Shown in pieces: positions 9,352 through 19,700 of a stretch of DNA of 37,348 nucleotides (position 1 is the stretch's first letter; each line of letters opens with the position of its first letter). The DNA is from Chromera velia (taxonomy: Eukaryota; Sar; Chromeraceae), in NCBI GenBank assembly GCA_018398765.1, contig JAHBMJ010000969.1:1-37348 (forward strand), written 5' to 3'. Below the pieces are notes generated by a model. That model did not search any database. It worked only from the letters and a program-made list of their open reading frames with translations, and was not told the DNA's origin. The translations under genes and the position numbers were made by a program.

Positions 9352-10449
9352 GGCTACCTCCGATCCTATTATCTGGCCTATTATTATATTTCAACCAATT
9401 GATTTAATATTTTCCTCTAAAATTTCTTAGATGTTTTCTTAAAAACTCTTTTTCTAAATATATGCTCAATATCATTCCAATAAAGCTATATAATAGACGC
9501 TAGCCTAGACTTCAATAGCCTTTTTGTTATGTTCGGCCTGAACGCTGTGTTCAGGCGAAACACAACACTCTATACGTACTACTAGACGTATTATAGAATG
9601 ACATATTTTTCTTTTAATTGGATATCTTATGATTTCTAGTATAAATGGATGGGGGGTTTGTATGGTGCATGAATGGTTGCTGCCGTACTCTTCTTTCCCT
9701 TTCTTTTGGGAAAGGAGAGAGGAGGGAAAGGAGAAAGGGGTCTAAAAGCTTAAAGTAGGAGTCCTTTTCTAAGCATGCTCCGCAGAAATGGCATGTTCGA
9801 TGTCTTAGGACTAGGCGTATCATTGATCGCTTTATCTCTAAGCGTAAATCCCCCCGCAGTGGACCTCAGGGCAAACCCGGAACATAAATCCTAATCCTAA
9901 ATCTTAATCCTATACTAGGACCTATAGGTTGTGCACGAACTGCATGCATGGGTTGCCGTTTGTCTCTGGTTTTGGAGACTCTAGGCTAAACCACGATTAA
10001 GTAAGTAAGTAAGTAAGTAAGTATTATTAAAGTAAGTATGATTTGAAAAGTATGATTCTAGATATGAATCGTCACATAAATAATTAACATATTATGATAT
10101 ACTCTATAATATATATTATCTATAGTACATTTACTACATTATATATTACTACACTGATACGTATACAACTGGCAACAATCCCTGGAACAATCCTAATCCT
10201 AATACATATATTGGTAGCTATATATTGACCTAGATATTGACATACATCGTACAACTTGAACCACTGGCAATCAAATGAAAGTATATATAAACATAACTCA
10301 TTGATTTCCCTATACTGATTCCCAGTTGATTTCTTTAACATACAAATTTCATTGGCGGGCATGCATATACTCTACCATATACTGCTTCAATGAAAAGTCG
10401 ATCATTCTTTGTGGTAAATTCTATTCATGCATGCATTCTTTTAATTATT
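9352..10449. other. Intergenic AT-rich DNA between convergent genes
   Basis: This is about 1.1 kb of low-GC DNA with no supportable gene. It contains an AAGT tetranucleotide run (about 9999-10022), short runs of CCTAAT-like units (about 9886-9915 and 10188-10202), and AT-rich sequence up to the stop codon of the PPR-like gene at 10450. The small reading frames here (9614-9823 minus, 10120-10362 minus) look random. It probably includes the 3' UTR of the PPR-like gene. Confidence 0.55.
9999..10022. repeat. AAGT microsatellite
   Basis: About six tandem copies of AAGT/GTAA lie in AT-rich intergenic DNA. They are followed by two more separated AAGTAAGTAT-like units. Confidence 0.85.
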
Positions 10450-13400
10450 TTAATCCAGGCGCTTCTTTCTTTCAAACCGAGACAGAGAGGACGGCCCCTG
10501 TTGCAGACGAAGGACCTCTTCCGGGGTCAAAAGCTGCTGACTGCAATTTGTGGGGCTCGAGTCTCTCTCTTTGCTTCTGCCCCGTCCTTTCCATGTACCC
10601 AAATGCTCCCCTCGGGTAAAAGGATACCCCTCTCCCTGAAGGTCCCCAACGTACTCTTCACTTTCAGTCGGAAGGGGGTGGGGAATAGGGGGGAGGGACA
10701 AGACGGAGGACAGGGGGAGCTCCGGCTCATCCCCGAGCGATTCTAGTGATTCCGCCTGGTCCGCACGCCTCTGACCTGGCGAAATCACGCCGTCCCCCCC
10801 TCCCCTCTCCCCCTCTTGACTGGCAGAGTCTTCTCTGCTTTCCGTTTTTCTTCTCCAGAGACTCATGAGACGTCGATGGGCGGAGCTCTGACCAGACCGG
10901 GAAGACAAAGAGACGCTCCTCCCATCCTCTGTTTCTTCTCGAAAAGGATGCAAACTTGGAGGAGAACAACCGGAAGAATGGGATGGGAGTCCCTCTCTGC
11001 GCACGGCTTCTTCCATCAGGGGGTGCGGGGGTGGGAAGGAAGGGGGATAGTGCGGTCTGTCGGATGCAACAGCTTCAGCAGTTGCCGACTGAGGCTCTGC
11101 TGCAGAGACTGGAGGTGGGATGGAGCGATCTGAGGACTCGGGTGGGGGCTGGGCTGGACTTGTTAAACTTGCATGTTGCTCTTCTTCCCCTTCTCCCTTT
11201 TCTTCTTCGTTTCTGTTCTCATCCTTTGTCTCCGACGCATGTGAGGATGTGAAGGGATTTTCCCCACTTACAACGAATGAAGAAGCCAATCGGTCGGCCT
11301 CGGAGAGCACGTCGGGGTCGGGTGTGCCCCGGGGGTCCTCCCCTTGTTGACTTTTCTGCTGAGAAGAAGAGACGGAGACGGGGTGCTTCTCTTCCTCATG
11401 CCCTTCAACGCTCCCCTCCCCCCCAGCCCGCACAGTCTCTGCCTCTCCCTCAGCAGATTCCAACAACCTCATCAACCAAGCTACCTGATGCTCGATCCCT
11501 TTCTCACTAAAGTCATCACCGTTCTCTTCAACACCCACTAGATCTTTTGATCTCACAATCTCGTCTGAGCGCTGCCAATCAGTTTTCTCGCTGAAGTCCC
11601 CGAGAATGTCACGCAGGAGGGCCTGCGGCGCTCTCAGCTGTTCGGCCTCTAAATTGGCAGCAGCCTTGATCTGCTTGTATGCCCGGGTGGCTAAAACAAA
11701 AGCCACTCTCGGGTCCTTACCCCCCGATCGTCGGACTGCCATGAGGAACCAGAAAAGCAAAAGGGCGGCTACTTTGGGATTTAGGGCGGTCCCCCCGTCT
11801 TTCTCTTCTTCTTGCATTTGAGATGATGAGGCGGACGGATCTGAGGGAGGAGCACCATCACTTTTATCGAGGAATATACCCGTCTCTTCGAGGCGAGCCC
11901 ACAATTTGGCAACCTCTGGAAAAGGAATGGCGTTAATCGCGGATGCGGTCGCCATTGCACGGCATGCAGATGCAGCCATGGAGAGGTCTAAAGCGAATCC
12001 CGCTTCTTCGGCTTCTCTGAGCACATCTAGGACGCCCGCCCAGTCAGGAGGCCGGCAGGCAAGGGGAATCAAACTGTCTCCGGTGTTTGAATACCCGGAA
12101 GCTGATCTTGCTAAGATCATTGCGTTGTAGGTAAATGGGCTTGGAGATATCCCCTTCGTCTTCATCTCACTGTAGATGCTTTCACAAATCTCTCTCGACT
12201 CCGGGAGTCCCAGACGCACGACAGCAAGGATAAAGGTCGAGTACGAGACCACATCCGGGGTGATCCCACGTGCCTGCATGCCCTCCCACAAATCAAACAC
12301 CGCATACCGTCGCACAGGCCACGCGAGGCGAGGGGAGGCCTCCAGGTCCTCTCCGGGCAAAACATCAAATTCTGCCCGCCCCGCTCGGGCGATCAGACGC
12401 GAAAAGGCGACACGAAGGCTATCGTTCTCGTCAGGAGGCGAAGGGGCACGATCGAGAAACTCCAAGTATTTGTGCCGACGATGTGCGGCATCCAGCAGAC
12501 GGCATCTCAAATGAGCCTTGCCAATCTGCAACAAAGAGAACAAACACAGGAAAGGAACCCATACAGAAGCGTCGGGAAATACATGATTGCGTGGGTTTTG
12601 GAAAAGACGAAAGAAACCAGGCAACAAGACCGCTACTATGTTTAGTTCATGTCTCTATCGAAACATTTGTCAGTAACTCACTAACTCGCTCGCTTGGGCA
12701 CTCACAGATTTCATTCTGTCTTTCGTCCAGGCGGCTCGGCCTTCGTTTCTTTCTTTTCTCTACATATACAGTCGGTCTCTCTCTTTCTCTTTCTCTTGCT
12801 GCCGGACCCACCGCATCGATACAGTTATTCCACAGCTTTCGCTCGCATTGCGTCTTCTGACGCACGTTGCCCTTCTCAGTTGAATACGTGAAGGCGTATT
12901 CTGACGCTCCCCAATCTGCTGGATCTTCTGGGGGAGCAGAGAACGGTCCCTTCATCGCTTGCTCCTCATCTAAAACTGATCCCCCACCCCCGAAACTCCC
13001 GAGAACATAGTCCACACATACCAAAGTTCTACGAAGAGAATCGGCCTTCCCCTCTTCTTTTGCCATCTGGAGGAGAACATTCAAGAGTCCAATGTCCCCT
13101 GCCGCAGCAGCAAACGCGCGTGCGTCTCTCTCCTCAGAACCCCAATCTGCTTCCCCTTCATTCGAGGGCAGCTCGCCAGTCTTTAAAAAAAACTTCACCC
13201 TCTTTTCAGCTTTTGAAACTTCCCTTTTCCCTCCCCTGCCCCGCCACCGATTATCCTCTTCTAAAAGTTCAAGTACCAACAGTGCCTCATTCCACCCCAA
13301 CCCTGAATCTTTCATTCCCACTAACAACAGGGCATAGAGGTGAGGAAGGACTGGAGACCCAGACCTTCTCATCTTTAAAATAAAATTCAGAGCAGCCTTC

Positions 13401-16106
13401 CATTGGATCGTCCCTCGGCCATTTGGACGCAACCTGGAACGAGGGAATAGGAGGGCAAGCAACAGATCACGAGAAAGACGGCCATTACCGATAACTGCAA
13501 TTCCGGCTTTCTCTGCCTCTCTTACTATGTTCAGGGGACTTGGATGTCCAAGGTGTGTTCCCTTTTTCCATAACTGCAACAGCGCCCCCACAGCAACCTC
13601 GTGCCGTGGGAACCCCCCAGAAAGGATGCGGAGTGGGTTGAGCCTGCTCGGTAAGTCATACGGATTGACACAAGAAGAATCAGCCGCAAGCTTCAGACAC
13701 ACTGCGGCAGTCGTGCCATCCGGGTGAACCCCTCTCTTTTCCATCTCCTCAACAATTTCGTTCGCATGCCGGAGGAGCCACGATTCCTCGGGACTTGCCG
13801 ATGACCGCAGGGGCTCCACGTATTCCCCCTCCCCCATCATTGCCTCAATCATGGGCTGCGCATACTTGGTAGAACCCAACCTCTTCTGGTTCCGCCAGTA
13901 GTTCAACGCATGCAGCGAGCGTGCGTGAAGAAAGAGGATTGCATTGTAGGACCAGACTGTCCTTTTGAGTCCCTGCCTGCCCATCTCTTCCCACAAATAC
14001 TGCCCGAACTTCCAGGCCTCCCCAATCAACCCCACACCCCGAATCCGATTAACCCATCTGGATGGGTCTGCAGTCTCTCTCCCCTTTCTGTCTCTGCTTT
14101 CTGCTGTATCCCCGATCGGCCTCTCACCACTGCGGCGGTGTATCGCGGGGGCTGAGGCCAACGCCCAGAGGGCACAGGTGAAGAATCGGGATCTGTTGTC
14201 TCTATCCCTTTTCTGAGGCTCCTTTTCATCGAATTTGGGACCTGCGCGCAATTTGATTTTTTTTTTTATTCTTTCAATCAACAGAAGCAAAGAAGGAAGG
14301 AAGGAAGGAAGGAAGGAGGCACAGACGGAAAAAGGCAAGGGAAGAAAGATATGAAGAGATAAAGGAAGAAGCAAAGAAAGTAGAAAGAAAAAGAGGGACG
14401 GATGCAGAGAAGCAAATGGGAAGGGAAGAAGAAATGAAACAATGAAGGAAGACACGAAAGGACGAAAGAAAGAACAAAGGAAAGAAGGATGGAGTACGCA
14501 TGCATTACGATGACGGACAGAAGAGAAGAAAGGACAGACAGGGATGAAAGCGGAAAAAAAGAGAGAGAAAGAGTGGCTGACTTGGAATGGAGCCTTTGCT
14601 TGAGTGACATGCGTTGAAGGTCTCGATGAGAACCGACAACGGAGCTTCCTCCGCAACGAACGCTCGGGCAACTACAAGGAGCAGAACGTTACGGCAAACC
14701 CAGTCAGGATTGAGGGGGGAGACCCGTTGTGGGTTGGGGAGCAACGGGGCGATTTCGTCTTTTTCAAACTTCTTCCACTCTTCGAATATCTGCAAGGCCT
14801 CTTTCCACCGCGGCTTCATTTTCGGCTTTGAGAGTACTGTAAGCACACTGGCAAGGTGAATCAGTGCATTGTGCCAATCGTCCTTTCCCAACCTGGCCCT
14901 TCTCTTTCGTATTTCCAGAGTGTCTCTGAAAATCGCGTGGATCTCCTCCACCGACGCGGTGTGAGGGGCAAGTGAAAGAAGATAGAAGATCCCGGAAAGA
15001 CAGGCACTCCTTCGATAGTCAATTCTCTCCCCACAAAAACCCTGCCAGGGAAAATCCCCTCCCTTTGCGTCAAGGTGGAACAATGCGCTCGACTTCTGAT
15101 ACTCTCTCCACGCAACTCTCCACTTCAGTTCATCCGACCCCGGCCAATCAATCGCGCCGCCGCGAAGACCATAAATCAAAATTCGGACTCCCTGAAAACT
15201 CAGAGCAGGCAATTCGTCATCTCTATCCACCCCCCCTACTTCACCCTCTTCTCCTCCCTCCCTCAAACCATCGTGATCGGAATCTCCCGCCCCCCCTTTG
15301 CTCCGTTTTCTTCCTGCTTTGCCTGCACGCTTTCGGAGTTCGATCACCTCTCGCACTGCTTTTGGGTTGGGGTGAGCAGCACGGAGAAGAGCCCCGAGGG
15401 CTGTGCCGACGTTTTGCCGGTCCTCTTGGGTGTGTAGAGCACTCACCCCCTCTTTCCTGTCCCTCAATGCTTCTGCTTCCTCAGTGAGGTCGAGAAGAGA
15501 AGAAAAGATACGGGAAGCCTCGGTGAAGGGATGTAGGTCTAAATCAGAATCAGGGTAGTGCCTGAAATCAGCTATGCGTTTAACTGATGTCATGCCGCTC
15601 TCCCGCATTATGGGCAAAAAGTCAAGGTTTACAGGCTGCCCCTTCTGCCTGTGGCTTTTCTCGCGTTCCACACACTCACGAAAATCGGACACAAACTCAT
15701 CTGCGTCGTCCTTCAACACGTTCAGCGCCTCTCGGGGTCTCCAATCCCTTACTGGAGAGTGTGAGAGATGTGGGGTAGGGGAGACCTTTCGGGCGGTCGG
15801 GGGTGTGCCCCTTTTAGGAGACGGCCTCCACCTCGCAGCCTTCTTTGTATCTGTATACAGTCGTTCAGCGATACTTTGGTGCAGTGCCGATGACGAGAAA
15901 CGATAAAACTGACGATTGGAAGCAGACAAAGGCAAGGGGCTGACGCCTGTCAAGTACAAAGAGACTTCTCGGGCGTTGCGTCCACCACGGGGAAAAAAGG
16001 ACTGTTGGAAGGAAGAACACGGAGTCGAAAGACATATAAGGACAAGCACGAGCAAACACCAAATCCCTGGTGCCCAGATGAGCAGATTCTCCTGGCCCCT
16101 TGCCAT
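10450..16106 (-). CDS. PPR-like protein with putative bipartite plastid leader (3 exons)
   Basis: This is my three-exon minus-strand model: 16106-14609, 14241-12866 and 12525-10450. Phases are 1/2 and 0/0, and the total of 4950 nt gives 1649 residues. Introns are GT-AG; the first is a long polypyrimidine stretch on the coding strand. Residues 8-27 are a strong hydrophobic segment (signal peptide). It is followed by PCSS and then Phe33 (FQQSFFPRGG), the pattern of a signal peptide followed by a Phe-initiated transit peptide in red-lineage complex plastids. PPR-like helix pairs appear near residues 570-605 (LWEEMGRQGLKRTVWSYNAI), 660-695 (EIVEEMEKRGVHPDG), 1032-1066 (LWEGMQARGITPDVVSYSTF) and 1068-1102 (IYSEMKTKGISPSPFTYNAM). 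About 300 C-terminal residues are low complexity, rich in Ser, Glu and Pro. PPR proteins bind organelle RNA, and this one probably does so in the plastid. The donor at 14608 (GTCACT) is weak, so that junction is the least certain. The next in-frame ATG upstream (16220) would precede the hydrophobic segment and is less likely. Confidence 0.78.
12526..12865 (-). other. Intron 2 of the PPR-like gene
   Basis: This is a phase-0 intron on the minus strand. The donor GTGCGT follows EKGN and the acceptor TTGTTGCAG precedes IGKAHLRC. Reading through meets a stop at 12647, so the intron is needed to join the two long frames. Confidence 0.7.
14242..14608 (-). other. Intron 1 of the PPR-like gene, polypyrimidine on the coding strand
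   Basis: The donor is GTCACT at 14608 and the acceptor TGCGCGCAG ends at 14242. Phase is 1 to 2, rebuilding a Cys codon. About 300 of its 367 bases are nearly pure C and T on the minus strand, including an AAGG tetranucleotide run on the plus strand (about 14293-14317). Reading frames through it are Phe/Ser/Leu-rich artefacts. Confidence 0.65.
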
Positions 16107-16794
16107 TGCTCCGTCTTGGAGAAGGGATGACAGCGGGAGCAAGACAGATTCACACAAGGCAACACCGGGAGACGGCGCAAAGCTTACTTCGCATGGTAAA
16201 AGAATGAAGTCAGTCGACAACCTTCTCGGAGCACTCTTTCAAGCGTTCCGACTCGATCATTCGTTACTCATCCAGCGCTATATATATACTGTTCCGTGCT
16301 GGCTCAGATGGCGGCGTTTGAACTAGCTTCGGTCTCCCTCAGCCTCTTCCAAGTGTTCTCGGCATTTCTCGCGGCTGGCCGTGTTCTTTTTTTTTTTCAG
16401 TTCCACGATGTTCCACGTTGTTGCCTGACCCCGACGGCCCGCGCGAATATGTATGACGTCGCGCGGGTCGGACCCGCGGCCGCGGATTTTTCCGGAGGAG
16501 ACGCTCGGCAGACAAAACATGCATGGCAATGATTCTAGTCAGCTGGAGACCTGACTTGTTTGCACGGGCTGTTCATCGGCGGTTGGCAACTCTTTGGTAA
16601 GGACGAGCCATCGTGATCTTCTCCGACTGATTGACGCTGCACAATCCAGAGGTTAGAATTCCGGAACGTACACGTCAAATTTATTGCAGAACTAGAACCG
16701 CATGCAGGACGAGACGGGGTCGCGAAGTATCCGCTGGCGCGTCTTCCGTCGGCATACAGAAGAAGAGTAGCGGGGGAGCTTCTGGCACAGCACA
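16107..16794. promoter_or_regulatory. Divergent promoter region between the PPR-like and WDR7-like genes
   Basis: The two large genes are head to head, and their ATGs are 688 bp apart. The region has a TATATATATAC run at about 16279-16288, closer to the PPR-like start, and a GC-rich block (GCGGCCGCGG, about 16473-16482). No long frame here resembles a protein. Shared regulation is inference from the layout. Confidence 0.5.
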
Positions 16795-19700
16795 ATGTCG
16801 CGTGAAAGCGCCTGGCTGTCATGTGTCTTCTGGCCTGGGTGTGTTGTGCGGGAATGGATTTCTTCCCTCTGCGTCAGTCCGAACGCCCCAAATACTGTGT
16901 GTGTCGGGACGCGGAGCGGAAGGGTTTACGTGTTTGACGTCGACGCCGCTGGGGACTCCGCGCAAGGCCAGGGCCAAGGGGGCGGTGGAGTTTCCCCTTC
17001 CTCCTATCATTTGTCTCCCCGCCTCATTCTCCTTCCAGACCTTCAAGGCGCAGAGAGTCAGGGAGTCCAGAGTCTCTGTCTGATCGCAACCCCAGCCCCC
17101 GTCTTGCAACGGGCAAGCAGGCAGTGTCTGGTGTCTCTCCACCTTGACGGATTCCTCCGAGTCTGGTCTATAGACGATGGACGGTGTCTGCTTGTTCGGC
17201 ACCTCCGCAGTTCTCACCCCTTCAGCCCCTCAGATGTCGAAACTCTCCACGCCACCGTGCCGGGATCCGCCGCCCCGAATCTTCTGGTGCTGTGGGCGAG
17301 ACGGACGTCCCAGGCGGTAGTGTACGATGTCTGGACGAATTCGACATGGTGCGTGTTGAAGGGCTTGCCTGAGAATAATCGGAACAGGCGGACTGTGTAT
17401 GAGAATAGGCCAGACCCTTTTCTGACCCTCTGCACCGCAGCGCTGAGCCCGACAGCCGGGGGAGAACTTCTGTCTCCCCACATCGCAGCGGGGCTGCATG
17501 GCCCTCTCCCACCTCACATTGCAGCAGCCACAATGAGTGGTCGGGTGTTTGTCTGGAGCCTTTTCGGCCAAAGTTCGGGTGACACATCCGTGTTGAAAAT
17601 GGAGGTTTCACAGGGAACTTCCATGGCTGCCCCAAGCGACCAGTCGACCTCGAAAGCTGCGTACGCTCTTGAGGTCAAACCTCTGTTTGACTGTGACATC
17701 GTTCGCCGGGTATGTCCAGTTTTTCTTTGTCATCTGACCTCCACTTGTCCCTGTCTACCTGTCCCGACTGGATTTTATTTGGTTCTCGAGCTTGTTTGAG
17801 AGAACAGAGAAGGCCCTCCCTCTGCCTTGGGTAGGGCTTCTTTCCGTTCCCTCTCCTCCTGTTTCTTACCTTCCTCTCTCTGTTCTTCGATCTCTGCAGT
17901 TTGTTGCTTGAATTTTCTTCCCTGCAGTCTTTGATTTCTTACTTCCTTCTTTGTTCGCTTTTTTGTTTTGCATTTTTTTTTTGCCTCCCACTTTGGCTCT
18001 CCAGTGCTCTTCTGGCCTCGGCATTTGCAGTCCCCTTTTTTCTGTCAAGTTTGTTTCCCTCCCCCCGTTTGCCCCTCTCCCTGTGTGCATGCAGGACATT
18101 ACTCGGTTTGAGTGCGCAGCGGGATGTCCTCTCGGGTTGTCCCTATCTGCACCCCTCGACCCTGCAGTTCCTCTGGGGGGCGTGCGGAGCTCTCTCCTCG
18201 TTGCAGTGTCTCCAAAAGTGGTGGCCGTCTGGAGGGTGCCCCACTCTACGGGGGGGGGCAAGGGGGGCAGCCTTCATAGACTCTGGCTGTTGAGGGTTCC
18301 AGAGGGGGGGGGGATAGAGAGACCGCTCGGTTGGTTTATGCCAGAGACGGCCGCACATTCAGAGAGGCAAAAAATTCTCTTTTCGAGTGCTTCGCTTTTA
18401 ACACCAAAGCAAACTTCCCGTCTCCATGCCCACGTCCCAGATGAGTTTGGGACGCCTGCAAGTAATTCTTCTCCGGGGGGCTCTGCTGTTGCGGTAGCAG
18501 TGTCTCTGAGCACTGGAGTCACTGGATTTTTTTGTGTGCCTACAGATGGAGGGGCGGGGGAAGCAAATCCTTCTTCCTCTCAGAACAACGGTCAGGGGGC
18601 TATGCCTAGTGTTCCTCCTTCCCCTGCGTTTGTTGCTGTGCTCCCCCGCCCTGAGAATGCCCAGCGCCATCGTCCTGCAGCCCCTCCCATGTTTCTCTTT
18701 CCTGAGAAAGTCACGAAAGGGTGGAGGGATAGATGGCAGAGACCGGCTTTTGCGAAAAGAGAAGCAGAAAAAGAAAAAGAAAGAGGGTGGGGAGAAGCGG
18801 GCAAGGGCGGACGAGAGAAGCGGGCATGGACTGGCGACACCACCAATTCGTCGTTCCTTGGAGGTTCCCCCCTCCCTTGTCTCTTTCTTCTTCCCCCGTC
18901 CGACCCCTTCCAGGACTTTCTCACCATTGTCCCCGTTCTCCGACATTCCCCTGACTTCTCCGGAGCTGCTGCCGGATTTCTCGACGGCATTCCCCTTCTT
19001 GACCTCGGCCAGCCAGCTCCGAGTCTCCCTCTACGGCAGATGTGGCAACTGCCCCGGCGTCTCGAGAATGAACTGACCTTAGCCACAGAAGGGCATTTGC
19101 TTTCGAAATCTCCCTCTAACGCGGAAGCAGCATTGCGGGGGGTCGGTTCGTCCCGCGTGTCTGTTTTTGAGAGTCACGGCAGAGTCTGGTGGATCCGTTC
19201 GGGTGGTAGGGGAGTCGGGGGGGAGGGGCAGACGTCTGCTGGATTGAGTGTGGTCCACTTGAATCCCTTGAGGGACGACCGTGCCCTTTTTATTCGTGCC
19301 TTGGTTGCTCGACAGCAGTGGATGCACGACGCTGAGGAGACCCTCCTCAGGGCTCTGTCCAGCAGCGTGGCATGGGGGGGACAGCAGACAGCAGGTGCTG
19401 GTGCGACAAGTTTGGATGATGTAGAGGCACAGCGAAGGAGAGAGAGAGCAGTCATGGCTGTTCGCACCGTCATCCTGCACATGTACCCAGAGTTGGCGGT
19501 GGAACAACCGTTCTTCTCTATCACCAGGCTCCCTCCGCCTCCACGGCGAGACAGCCTCGAAGACTCCCACACAGCAGCAAAGTTTGCTTCTCCAGCAGTG
19601 AAGGAAAAAGACAGAGAGAGAGAGACAATCAAGGGGGGGCAGGAATGTGAAGAGCAGGGTGCTGTCGCTGAGCCCGACTCTGCTTTCACTCGCATCACGT

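Noticed and set aside
9886-9915. CCTAAT-like units resembling telomeric repeat
   Set aside because: Only a few irregular units within AT-rich DNA; no sustained array and not a known telomere sequence.
17951-18094. Start of the 1765-codon frame at 17951
   Set aside because: This is intron 1 read in frame with exon 2; it is T-rich, follows a GT donor at 17710 and ends at a TGCAG acceptor.
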